From positions 1 to 64,000 of the forward strand of contig CAVRTQ010000005.1 in assembly GCA_963724195.1 (NCBI GenBank): a stretch of 64,000 bases of DNA, given 5' to 3'. Within the stretch, counting starts at the first letter, position 1; the number at the start of each line of letters is the position of its first letter. The notes beneath the pieces were generated by a model. The model searched no databases. It worked only from the letters and a program-made list of their open reading frames with translations, and had not been told where the DNA came from. Of the stretch, positions 31,950-40,333 are shown piece by piece. Source of the stretch: Solirubrobacter sp963724195 (GTDB lineage: Bacteria > Actinomycetota > Thermoleophilia > Solirubrobacterales > Solirubrobacteraceae). Position numbers and translations under genes: made by a program.

Positions 31950-33705
31950 TGTTCGACTCCGTGCTCGTCGCGAACCGCGGCGAGATCGCCCGCCGGGTGC
32001 TGCGGACGCTGCACGGGCTCGGCATCCGCTCGATGGCGATCTACACCGAGGCCGACCGCGATGCCCCGCACGTGCGCGAGGCCGACGCCGCCGAACTGGT
32101 GTCCTCGTATCTGGCGATCGACGAGATCATGGTCGTGGCCGCGCGCTGCGACGCCGTGCACCCGGGCTACGGGTTCTTGAGCGAGAACCCGGCCTTCGCG
32201 CGCGCGTGCGAAGACATGGGTGTCGTGTTCATCGGGCCGTCGGCGGACGCGATCGAGCTGATGGGCGACAAGGTGCGCGCGAAGGCGGCGGCGGAGGCGG
32301 CGGGCGTGCCCGTCGTCCCCACGTACACGCCGGAGACGGCCGAATACCCCGTGCTGGTCAAGGCGGCGGCGGGCGGCGGCGGGCGCGGGATGCGCGTGGT
32401 CGAGCGCCCGCAGGACCTCGAAGCGGCGATGGCCGCCGCGAGCCGCGAGGCCGCCGCGGGCTTCGGCGACGACCGGGTGTTCCTCGAGCGCTACCTCCCG
32501 CGCGCGCGGCACATCGAGGTCCAGGTCATCGGCGACTCCCGCGGCAACGTCGTGTCGTTCGGCGAGCGCGAGTGCTCGCTCCAGCGCCGGCACCAGAAGG
32601 TGCTGGAAGAGTCGCCGTCGCCGGTCGTCTCGCCCGAGTTGCGCGAGATCCTCGGCCGCGAGGCGACGTCGCTCGCCGCCGCCGCGGGCTACGTGGGCGC
32701 GGGCACGGTCGAGTTCATCGCCGACGCCGACGATCCCACCCAGCACTTCTTCCTGGAGATGAACGCGCGGCTGCAGGTCGAGCACCCGGTCACCGAGCTC
32801 GTCACGGGCTTCGACCTGGTCGAGCTGCAGCTGCGGGTCGCCGACGGCGAGCCGCTCGACGTCGAGGTGACGATGACCGGCCACGCGATCGAGGCGCGCG
32901 TGAACGCGGAGGACCTGCGCTTCTTCCCGTCCGCCGGCCCGGTCCTGCTCGCCTCGTACCCCGAGGACGTGCGCGTGGACGCCGCCGTCGAGACCGGGTC
33001 GACGGTCGGCACGGACTACGACTCGATGATCGCCAAGGTCATCGCCCACGGCCCGGACCGCGCCACGGCGCTCGCGAAGCTGGACCGCGCGCTCTCGCGC
33101 ACCGCGATCCTCGGCCTGGAGACCAACGTCGGCTTCCTCCGCTCTCTGCTGGCCCGGGATGATGTGCGCTCCGGGGAGATGGACACCGGCCTGATCGGCC
33201 GCCTGGACCCGCCGACACCGCCGCTCAGCGACGAGGAGGCGGCGGAGGCCTGGGCCTCGGCGCAACTGACCCGCCGCAGCGACGACCCGTGGGACAGCGT
33301 GGACGGCTGGCGCCTCGGCGGACAGCGCGCCCCCGCCTACTTCACGCTCTCGGTCAACGGCGGCGAACCGTTCGACGTCGAAAGTAAAGGTGCCAGGCAC
33401 CTTTATCTTCGCCGGCGAGTGGCTCGCGGTGGACGGGTGGACGTGGCACATCACCGAGCCGGGCGCGGACGAGCTGCATCACGTCGCCGGGTGACGGGGA
33501 CCTGCGGGCGCCGATGCCCGGGTCGGTCCTGCTCGTACCGCGCAGCGTCGGCGACGAGGTCAAGGCGGGGGAGCCGATCGTGGTGCTGGAGTCGATGAAG
33601 ATGGAGCTCACGCTCGCGGCGCCCGCCGACGGGACCGTGACCGAGCTCAAGGTCAAGGTCGGGGACAAGGTCGGCCGGGACGAGATCGTGGCGGTGGTCG
33701 CATGA
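31949..33705 (+). CDS. Acyl-CoA carboxylase alpha subunit, biotin carboxylase plus biotin carrier domain (interrupted)
   Basis: Biotin carboxylase with VLVANRGEIARRVLRTLHGL, the ATP-grasp segment AAAGGGGRGMRVV, GYVGAGTVEFIAD and EMNARLQVEHPVTEL. The biotin carrier domain lies near 33490-33705 with biotinyl-lysine motif VLESMKMEL. It probably carboxylates 3-methylcrotonyl-CoA with the following beta subunit. The two halves are in different frames: a palindromic repeat (33385-33405) shifts the frame once in the linker after VNGGEPFDV, and an extra G near 33490 shifts it again. If real, the carboxylase would be translated without its biotin domain. Start overlaps the dehydrogenase stop. Confidence 0.85.
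33385..33405. repeat. Short palindromic repeat, copy 2 (GGTGCC core), inside the carboxylase linker
   Basis: TAAAGGTGCC-A-GGCACCTTTA, a perfect palindrome. Imperfect outer arms continue (GAAAG on the left, TCTTC on the right). It lies exactly between the biotin carboxylase and biotin carrier domains; sequence on each side (FDV, then FAGEWLAVDG) reads smoothly if about 28 bases are removed. Confidence 0.85.
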
Positions 33706-35209
33706 CGCATGCAGAGAACTCGTCTGCGGACCTGCAACGAGCAGCTCGAGACAGGTCCGGCTGGGCGGCGGCGAGAAGGCTCGCGCGCGGCACACGAGCC
33801 GCGGCAAGCTGCTCCCGCGCGAGCGCGTGGACCGGCTGCTCGACCACGGCGCGCCGTTCCTGGAGCTCTCGCCGCTCGCCGCGCACGGCATGTACGACGG
33901 GGACGCGCCGGGCGCGGGGCTGATCACCGGCGTCGGGCGGGTGCGGGGCCGCGAGTGCGTGATCGTCGCCAACGACGCGACGGTCAAGGGCGGCACCTAC
34001 TACCCGATGACGGTCAAGAAGCACCTGCGGGCGCAGGAGATCGCGCTGCAGAACGAGCTGCCGTGCATCTACCTCGTGGACTCCGGCGGCGCGTTCCTGC
34101 CGCTGCAGGACGAGGTGTTCCCGGACCGCGAGCACTTCGGGCGGATCTTCTTCAACCAGGCGACGATGAGCCAGCGCGGGATCCCGCAGATCGCGGCCGT
34201 GCTGGGCTCGTGCACCGCGGGCGGCGCGTACGTGCCGGCGATGAGCGACGAGTGCGTCATCGTCCGCGAGCAGGGCACGATCTTCCTCGGCGGTCCGCCG
34301 CTGGTGAAGGCGGCGACCGGGGAGGAGGTCACCGCGGAGGAGCTCGGCGGCGGCGACCTGCACTCGCGCACGTCCGGCGTCACCGATCATCTCGCCGACG
34401 ACGACGCCCACGCGCTGGCGATCGTCCGCGACATCGTGGCCACGCTCCCGCCGCCCACGCAGGCGTGGGAGCGCAAGCCCGTCGAAGCGCCGCACCACGA
34501 CCCCGACTCGATCTTCGACGTCGTGCCCGCCGACGTGCGCAAGCCGTACGACCCGCACGAGCTGATCGCGCGGCTGGTGGACGGTTCGCACTTCCACGAG
34601 TTCAAGGCGCTCTACGGCCCGACGCTCGTCACCGGGTTCGCGCACATCCACGGCCACCCGGTCGGGATCCTGGCCAACAACGGGATCCTGTTCAGCGAAT
34701 CCGCGCTCAAGGGCGCGCACTTCATCGAGCTCTGCGACCGCCGCAAGATCCCGCTGGTCTTCCTGCAGAACATCAGCGGCTTCATGGTCGGCAAGGAGTA
34801 CGAGGCGGGCGGGATCGCCAAGCACGGCGCGAAGATGGTGACCGCGGTCAGCTGCGCGCGGGTGCCGAAGCTCACCGTGATCGTCGGCGGGTCCTTCGGC
34901 GCCGGCAACTACGGCATGTGCGGGCGCGCGTACTCGCCGCGCTTCTTGTTCATGTGGCCGAACGCGCGCATCAGCGTGATGGGCGGGCCGCAGGCCGCGA
35001 CCGTGATGGAGACCGTCGGCCAAGCGGAGGTCGGCGCCACGCTGCGCGAGCAGTACGAGGCCCAAGGGCACCCGTACTACGCGAGCGCGCGGCTGTGGGA
35101 CGACGGCGTGATCGACCCGCGCGACACGCGCGACGTGCTCGGGCTCTCGCTCGGCGCGTGCGCGGGCGCACCGCTGCGCGACGTCGGCTACGGCGTGTTC
35201 AGGATGTAG
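33702..35209 (+). CDS. Acyl-CoA carboxylase beta (carboxyltransferase) subunit, methylcrotonyl-CoA carboxylase-type
   Basis: About 500 residues; the ATG overlaps the alpha-subunit stop (ATGA). Very typical of MCC beta: GGEKARARHTSRGKLLPRER, VIVANDATVKGGTYYPMTVK, YLVDSGGAFLPLQDEVFPDR, GSCTAGGAYVPAMSDE, FLGGPPLVKAATGEEV and GGSFGAGNYGMCGRAYSPRF. It transfers the carboxyl group from biotin to 3-methylcrotonyl-CoA (leucine breakdown). The first 40 residues need one frame correction near 33760. No hydratase or HMG-CoA lyase gene is adjacent, so the rest of the pathway must lie elsewhere. Confidence 0.93.
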
Positions 35210-35867
35210 ACGAGTAGGTCTGCACGGTCACATAGGAGATGCCGGCGGTGTCCGGCCCGAGCTCCACCGTCGTGTTGCCCTTGCCCGGGACCGTGACCGG
35301 CGCCCCGGTCGTGATCACCCACTCGAACTGTTGCGGTTCGCCCTTCTTGGCGTCCTTCCAGGCCATGAGGGCGATCTCGACGGTGATGTCGTCGCGGTTG
35401 GGGTTGTGCAGCTCGATCGCGTCGAACGGGTCCTCGAACTCGTTCGCGGGCTTGCCCTCGTTCAGATAGCGCTTGACGACCACGCCGCCCTCGGGCATCT
35501 CCGGATGGTCGACCTGCTTGAGGTCGTCGATCTCCACCTTCACGTCCCACACCTCGTCCGCGCGCTCGCCCTCGAACTTCAAGATGTCGTACTCGGTGAA
35601 GAACGGCGGGACCACCTGCGTGCCGCGCACGCTGCCGAACGCGCTCGTCACCTTCACGCCCGAGATCGGCTGGTTCGCAGAGTCCAGCGGCGTGATCTTC
35701 AGCTTCGGCGCGACCGCCCCGAAGCCGTCGTTCTGGATCGTCAGCACCTGGTCGTACTCGTCGCCCGTGCCGATCCGCTGGTAGGTGAACGTCACCTCGT
35801 CCGGCGTGGTGGAGATGAACCAGTCGCCGCCGAACAGCACCAGGGCGAGAACGAAGAGTGCGATCAC
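35199..35867 (-). CDS. Membrane-anchored protein of unknown function
   Basis: 222 residues. Residues 1-15 (MIALFVLALVLFGGD) are a short hydrophobic anchor; the rest is predicted outside the cell. It is beta-rich (VTFTYQRIGTGDEYDQVLTI ... FEWVITTGAPVTVPGKGNTT), looking like one or two Ig-like sandwiches. I recognise no family and no catalytic motif. It overlaps the end of the carboxylase beta gene by 11 bases on the opposite strand, and diverges from the small zinc-ligand protein. Confidence 0.7.
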   Translation of the reverse strand: MIALFVLALVLFGGDWFISTTPDEVTFTYQRIGTGDEYDQVLTIQNDGFGAVAPKLKITPLDSANQPISGVKVTSAFGSVRGTQVVPPFFTEYDILKFEGERADEVWDVKVEIDDLKQVDHPEMPEGGVVVKRYLNEGKPANEFEDPFDAIELHNPNRDDITVEIALMAWKDAKKGEPQQFEWVITTGAPVTVPGKGNTTVELGPDTAGISYVTVQTYSSTS

Positions 35868-36961
35868 GCTCGACCTCGTACCCCGATTGGGCTACAACAA
35901 TGAGCGTGGCTCTCGCGCCCGACAAGTCGAAGGTCCATGGCCCCACGCATGACGGCGAGAAGATCTGCCACATCGTCCCCGAGGACGACCCCGACACCGC
36001 GCTCTGCGGCAAGGACGTCACGGGCTGGCCGTGGAACCCGCCGTGGCCGTACTGCATGGTCTGCCTGGACCTGGCGGGCTACGACGTGACCGGCTAGCAA
36101 GATCTGCAGCAGCGTCTTGCCGATCGTCGCGCGGGCTTCTATGGCCGCGTGGGCGTCCGCCGCCTGCTCGAGCGGGAAGCGCTGGCCGATGATCGGCGTC
36201 AAGCCCGCGGTCAGCGCCCGCTCGGTGTGCCGGCGCTCCGGCCGTCCGGCGCGCACGAGCGTGACCTCGCGCGCCGCGGCCTCCTCGGCGCTGATGTCGG
36301 CCCACGACCCGCTGGCGAGCCCGTAGGAGAGCATCCGCCCGCCCGGCTCCAGCGCTGCGAACGCGTCCCGGGCCGCCTCCCCGCCGACCCCGTCGAACAC
36401 GAACCTAAAGCGGGACTGTCCCTCTTTAAGTTCGTCGTAGCCGAGGGTCTCGGCCGCGCCCAGCGAGGCCGCACGCCGGCGCTTGGCGTCCGTGCTCGCC
36501 GCGCCGATCACGGTCGCGCCGGCGCGGTGGGCGAGCTGGACGAGCAGCGTGCCGACGCCGCCCGCGGCGGCCAGCACGAGGACGCGCTCGCCCGGCTGCA
36601 GTGCCGCCGCGTCGGTGAGGAGCGTCGCCGTGCGGCCGTCGGCGAGCAGCGCGACGGCGTGGTCGAGCGGCAGGTCATCGGGGACGTCGAACCACTCGCC
36701 CGGGACGGCACGCTCCGCGTAGCCACCGCGGCCGTTCAGAGAGGCGACCACGCGACGACCGTCCAAGACCCCGCCCACGCCGTTGCCCGGGATCATGGGG
36801 AGCTGGACCGGGAACGGGCCGCGGCCCGCGCGGACCTGCGTCTCGACGAACGTGATGTTCGCGTACGCGACGTCGATCACGGCGTCGCCCTCGGGCTCGG
36901 GCGCTTCGCCGGGCGTCAGCGCGGTCGGCGGGCCGAACTCCCGCAGCCAGACCGCTCTCAC
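35864..36961 (-). CDS. Zinc-type alcohol dehydrogenase / quinone oxidoreductase family protein
   Basis: Medium-chain dehydrogenase fold: GroES-like N-terminus (MRAVWLREFGPPTALTPGEA), Rossmann motif VLAAAGGVGTLLVQLAHRAG, FVFDGVGGEAARDAF and the usual end FPLEQAADAHAAIEARATIG then KTLLQIL. No catalytic zinc ligands are seen, so an NADPH:quinone reductase type is likelier. Family members end about where LLQIL falls (near 36095), so the final 75 codons are probably read-through from a lost stop. A palindromic repeat is inserted in frame and adds ELKEGQSRFRF between GYD and VFDGVGG. The GTG start overlaps the upstream stop (GTGA). Confidence 0.85.
   Translation of the reverse strand: MRAVWLREFGPPTALTPGEAPEPEGDAVIDVAYANITFVETQVRAGRGPFPVQLPMIPGNGVGGVLDGRRVVASLNGRGGYAERAVPGEWFDVPDDLPLDHAVALLADGRTATLLTDAAALQPGERVLVLAAAGGVGTLLVQLAHRAGATVIGAASTDAKRRRAASLGAAETLGYDELKEGQSRFRFVFDGVGGEAARDAFAALEPGGRMLSYGLASGSWADISAEEAAAREVTLVRAGRPERRHTERALTAGLTPIIGQRFPLEQAADAHAAIEARATIGKTLLQILLAGHVVARQVQADHAVRPRRVPRPARDVLAAERGVGVVLGDDVADLLAVMRGAMDLRLVGRESHAHCCSPIGVRGRA
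35900..36097 (+). CDS. Small Cys/His protein, DUF3039-like zinc-binding candidate
   Basis: 65 residues starting MSVALAPDKSKVHGPTHDGE. Possible metal ligands are H and C in ICHIVPED, C in ALCGKDV and the pair in PYCMVCLD. The spacing ALCGK ... P-x-C-x-x-C resembles the DUF3039 family of small actinobacterial proteins. No strong ribosome site is visible. The opposite-strand oxidoreductase frame stays open through this gene, so one of the two must be misread here. Confidence 0.6.
   Translation: MSVALAPDKSKVHGPTHDGEKICHIVPEDDPDTALCGKDVTGWPWNPPWPYCMVCLDLAGYDVTG
36406..36428. repeat. Short palindromic repeat, copy 3 (GGGAC core), translated in frame
   Basis: TAAAGCGGGAC then TGTCCCTCTTTA, an imperfect palindrome whose arms extend outward (GAAC ... 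GTTC, 36401-36433). It sits within the oxidoreductase gene and is read in frame as about 11 extra residues after the Rossmann fold. Confidence 0.8.
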
Positions 36962-37299
36962 GGGGTGGGGAGGCCGTAGCGCTCGATCACGCGATCGTAG
37001 TTCACACGCAGGAGCGCGATCGCATCGCGCCGGTCCGCTTCGCTCGCGATCGTGCGCGAGCCGAACCCCGGCTTGTTCGGGAACACGGGGTGGTAGTCGA
37101 TCCGGCCCGCGTCGTACAGCTCGTGCCAGATGGCCTTCGGGAACCCGATGTGCAGCACGCGCTCGCCGTGCAGATGCCCGATCTCGCGCGCGCCGACCTT
37201 GAACGAGTACTCGCCGCGCGAGCCGTCTTCGCCGTGCACGCCCGGCCAGGCCTCGACCGCTTCAGCGATAGTTGTGGTCGTGGTCTTCATACCGGGCAT
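36958..37299 (-). CDS. DUF5519 (luciferase-like family) protein
   Basis: 113 residues. Family-like core: EYSFKVGAREIGHLHGERVL, HIGFPKAIWHEL, then a C-terminal RRDAIALLRVNYDRVIERYG. Members of this small family are of unknown function despite the luciferase name. Its stop overlaps the GTG of the oxidoreductase, so the two are translationally coupled. Confidence 0.75.
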   Translation of the reverse strand: MPGMKTTTTTIAEAVEAWPGVHGEDGSRGEYSFKVGAREIGHLHGERVLHIGFPKAIWHELYDAGRIDYHPVFPNKPGFGSRTIASEADRRDAIALLRVNYDRVIERYGLPTP

Positions 37300-38522
37300 C
37301 GTCGCGCCGACGATGCCCGGCAGCCAGACGTCTTTGGTCCTAGGACCGGTAGGTCACGTCCTCGCGGCGAGCGCGAGTCGGCGCTGCGCAGCATCGCGTC
37401 GCAGATCTCCGCGGCGCGGTACCCGTCCTCGAAGGTCGCGCCGTGCGGCCCGATCTCCGTGTCCTCGCGGATCGCCGTGAGGAAGTGGTGGATCTCGTGG
37501 ACGAACGTGTGCTCCCACCCGATCATGTGCCCCTGCGGCCACCAGTGCTCCCAGAAGGGATGGTCGGCCTCGGACACGAGCACGGTCCGGAAGCCCTGGG
37601 CGAGCTTGCCGGGCTTGGAGTCGCGGTAGTGGACCTGCAGCTCGTTCAGGCGCTCGATGTCAAAGCTCAAGGACCCCTTGGAGCCGTTGATCTCGAACGT
37701 GAGCCCGTTCTTGCGGCCCGAGGCGAAGCGCGTGGCCTCGATCGTGCCCACGGCCCCGTTGGAGAAGTCCACGACCGACTCGACGGCGTCGTCGACGGTC
37801 ACGGCCTGGCCTTCGCGGTCCTTGACGAACGTCCGCGTGTGCGCGCTCACCGCGTCGATCTCGCCGACCAGGTAGCGGGCGAGGTCGATCACGTGCGCGC
37901 CGAGGTCACCCAGCGCGCCCGAGCCGGCGACGTCCTTGTCGAGCCGCCAGACCATCGGGAAGTCGGCGTCGATGATCCACTCCTGCAGATAGCTCCCACG
38001 GAAGTGGAAGATCTCGCCGAGCTCGCCGGACTCGATGATCATTCGCGCCAGCCGCACGGCCGGGACGAAGCGGTAGTTGAAGGCCACCATCGCCTTCACG
38101 CCGGTCGCGTCCACGCGCTTCCACGTCTCGTAGGACTCGTCCGCGGTGCGCCCGAGCGGCTTCTCGCAGATCACGTGCTTGCCGGCCTCGGCCGCCGCGA
38201 TCGTGGGCTCGGAGTGGAAGTTGTTCGGCCCGGAGTTGTCGAACACGCCGACCCGGTCGTCGGTGATGATCGAGCGCCAATCGGTCACGGAGTCCGTGAA
38301 CCCGTAGCGGCGTGCGGCGCCCGCGACGGCCTCCGCGTTGCGGCCCGCGATCGACACCAGCTGCGGCATCAAGGGCGGTGGCCAGGTCATGTACGCCAGC
38401 GTCTTGTACGCGTTCGAATGGGCCTTGCCCATGAACCCGTAGCCGAGCATGCCGACGCCGATCGTCGGGATGTCGTCCCCACCCGAGGACTCACCCATCG
38501 TGACGAAACCGACTTTGCTCAT
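37287..38522 (-). CDS. Gfo/Idh/MocA-family sugar or polyol dehydrogenase
   Basis: N-terminal NAD(P)-binding fold GVGMLGYGFMGKAHSNAY, the conserved CEKPLGRTADESYE (family EKP motif) and the C-terminal beta-sheet domain with GALGDLGAHVIDLARYLVGE. It oxidises or reduces a sugar, inositol or derivative with NAD(P). The natural stop is probably TAG at 37340-37342 (ending EDVTYRS); one extra base near 37370 lets the frame run on to 37287, overlapping the next gene's start region. Last gene of the carbohydrate operon, directly after the isomerase stop. Confidence 0.92.
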   Translation of the reverse strand: MSKVGFVTMGESSGGDDIPTIGVGMLGYGFMGKAHSNAYKTLAYMTWPPPLMPQLVSIAGRNAEAVAGAARRYGFTDSVTDWRSIITDDRVGVFDNSGPNNFHSEPTIAAAEAGKHVICEKPLGRTADESYETWKRVDATGVKAMVAFNYRFVPAVRLARMIIESGELGEIFHFRGSYLQEWIIDADFPMVWRLDKDVAGSGALGDLGAHVIDLARYLVGEIDAVSAHTRTFVKDREGQAVTVDDAVESVVDFSNGAVGTIEATRFASGRKNGLTFEINGSKGSLSFDIERLNELQVHYRDSKPGKLAQGFRTVLVSEADHPFWEHWWPQGHMIGWEHTFVHEIHHFLTAIREDTEIGPHGATFEDGYRAAEICDAMLRSADSRSPRGRDLPVLGPKTSGCRASSARRCPV

Positions 38523-39524
38523 CTACGCCTCCCGCGCGAACGCCGCATCGAACGCCACCGTGGACGGCGCGAAGTCGGTCCGGCGTACGAACGCCAGCGC
38601 GTCCGGCGCGCCCCAGTCCCGGTCCATGCCGGAATCTTCCCACTCGATCGAGAGCGGGCCCTGGTAGCCGATCCGGTTCAGGGCGCGGAACAGCGCCTCG
38701 AAGTCCACGTCGCCGTGCCCGGGGGAGACGAAGTCCCAGCCGCGGCCGGCCTCGCCGAAGTTCAGGTGCCCGCCGAGGATCGACGTGCGCCCGTCCAGCG
38801 TCTTGATCGAGTCCTTGACGTGCACGTGGTAGATCCGGTCCGCGAAGTCGGTCACGAACGCGGCGCTGTCCAGGAACTGATGCGCGAAGTGCGACGGATC
38901 GAAGTTGATGCCGAAGCCCTCGCGGTGGTCCAGCGCCGCCAGCGTCTTGCGCGTGGTGCCGAAGTCGTAGGCGATCTCGGTGGGGTGGACCTCGAGCGCG
39001 AACTTGACGCCCTCGGCATCGAAGACGTCGATGATCGGTCCCCAGCGCTCCGCGAAGTCCTCGTAGCCGCGCTCGACCTCCGCGAAGTCGTTGGGCGGGA
39101 ACGAATAGAGCATGTGCCAGATCGAGGAGCCGGTGAAGCCGGTCACGACCTCCACGCCGAGCTGGGCGGCGGCCCGCGCGGTGTCCTTCATCCGCTCGGC
39201 GGCACGCTGGCGAACGCCCTCGGGGTCCCCGTCGCCCCACACCTCCGGGTCCAGCGTCCCTTGATGACGCGAATCGATCGGGTCGCACACCGCCTGGCCG
39301 GTCAGGTGCGCGCCGATCGCCCAGATGTTGAGGCCGTTGCGCTCGAGCACCTCACGGCGGCCCGCGCAGTACGACGAATCCGACAGCGCCTTGGGGACCT
39401 CGAAGTGGTCACCCCAGGTGCAGAGCTCCAGCCCGTCGAAGTCCCAGGCGCCGACCTTCGCGGCCAGGTCCTCGAACGACAAGTCGGCCCACTGGCCGGT
39501 GAACAGCGTTACGGGTCGTGCCAT
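38523..39524 (-). CDS. Sugar phosphate isomerase/epimerase (xylose-isomerase-like TIM barrel)
   Basis: 333 residues, AP-endonuclease-2/IolE-type TIM barrel. Metal ligand candidates are in FALEVHPTEIAYDF (Glu), FGINFDPSHF (Asp, His), YHVHVKD (His) and LSIEWEDSGMD (Glu). AAGGAGGAG precedes the ATG and overlaps the DeoR stop. Paired with the adjacent Gfo/Idh/MocA dehydrogenase, a frequent combination in breakdown of inositols and uncommon sugars. Confidence 0.9.
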   Translation of the reverse strand: MARPVTLFTGQWADLSFEDLAAKVGAWDFDGLELCTWGDHFEVPKALSDSSYCAGRREVLERNGLNIWAIGAHLTGQAVCDPIDSRHQGTLDPEVWGDGDPEGVRQRAAERMKDTARAAAQLGVEVVTGFTGSSIWHMLYSFPPNDFAEVERGYEDFAERWGPIIDVFDAEGVKFALEVHPTEIAYDFGTTRKTLAALDHREGFGINFDPSHFAHQFLDSAAFVTDFADRIYHVHVKDSIKTLDGRTSILGGHLNFGEAGRGWDFVSPGHGDVDFEALFRALNRIGYQGPLSIEWEDSGMDRDWGAPDALAFVRRTDFAPSTVAFDAAFAREA

Positions 39525-39538
39525 CCCTCTACTCCTCC

Positions 39539-40333
39539 TTAGTTCCTAGCGATCTCGAGCGCCACGCCGGCCGCCCGATATTCCTGTGCGGTTGCGTCGT
39601 CCAGGCCCTCGTCCGTGACGATCGCGTCCAGGTCTTCTGCGCGCGCGATCGTCAGCAACGACGCGCGCCCGAACTTGTTCGAGTCGATCAGCCCGATCGT
39701 GCGGGCCGCGTTCTTGCTCGCGACGTTGATCACGTCCGCGAGCGCGCGGCGCGAGGTCGTGAGCCCCGCGTCCAGCGTCACGCCCGCGCAGGACACGAAC
39801 GCCAGCTCGAAGTTCAGCCCCGACATGAAGTCGGTCGTCCAGCGTCCGGCGAGCAGCCGCATGTGCTGGTCCAGCTCGCCCGGCGTGACGATCACGAGCA
39901 TCCGCTCGTCGGCGAGCTCGTAGGCGATCGCGGGCGAGTTCGTGACCAGCGTGAGGTTCGACGCGGACTCGGTCACCAGCTGCCGGGCCAAGGCCAGGCA
40001 GGAGGACGAGGAGTCCAGGAAGATCGTCGAACCGGAGCGCACCTCGCGCGCAGCGTGCGCGGCGATCGCGGCCTTGGCGCCGCGGGCCACGGCGGCGCGC
40101 TGCTCCCAGCCGGTGGGCGGGATCGCCGTCGCCGGCCCGGCGGCCGCCACGGCTCGCGCGCCGCCGTGCACGCGCTCCACCAGCCCGTCTCGGGAGAGCT
40201 GCTCCAAGTCGCGGTGGACGGTGATCGACGAGACCGTCAGGTCCCGCGCGAGGTCCGCCACGGACACGCCGCCGTCGCGCTGGACGCGCTCCAGGATCTG
40301 CTGTCGGCGCAGCGCTGGCGGCGTGGTGTTCAA
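39539..40333 (-). CDS. DeoR-family transcriptional regulator
   Basis: Starts at TTG 40333, overlapping the upstream stop (TTGA), with AGGAG seven bases before; this decides the start. N-terminal DeoR helix-turn-helix RRQQILERVQRDGGVSVADL then TVSSITVHRDLEQLSRDGLV. The C-terminal sugar-phosphate sensor has IFLDSSSSCLALA, TLVTNSP and LIDSNKFGR. About 264 residues. Embedded in the operon it probably controls, most likely responding to a phosphorylated intermediate of the pathway. Confidence 0.92.
   Translation of the reverse strand: MNTTPPALRRQQILERVQRDGGVSVADLARDLTVSSITVHRDLEQLSRDGLVERVHGGARAVAAAGPATAIPPTGWEQRAAVARGAKAAIAAHAAREVRSGSTIFLDSSSSCLALARQLVTESASNLTLVTNSPAIAYELADERMLVIVTPGELDQHMRLLAGRWTTDFMSGLNFELAFVSCAGVTLDAGLTTSRRALADVINVASKNAARTIGLIDSNKFGRASLLTIARAEDLDAIVTDEGLDDATAQEYRAAGVALEIARN

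Noticed and set aside
33514..33705. Separate biotin carrier protein gene
   Set aside because: It directly continues the biotin carboxylase after repairing the repeat insertion and one extra base; domain order is that of a fused alpha subunit.
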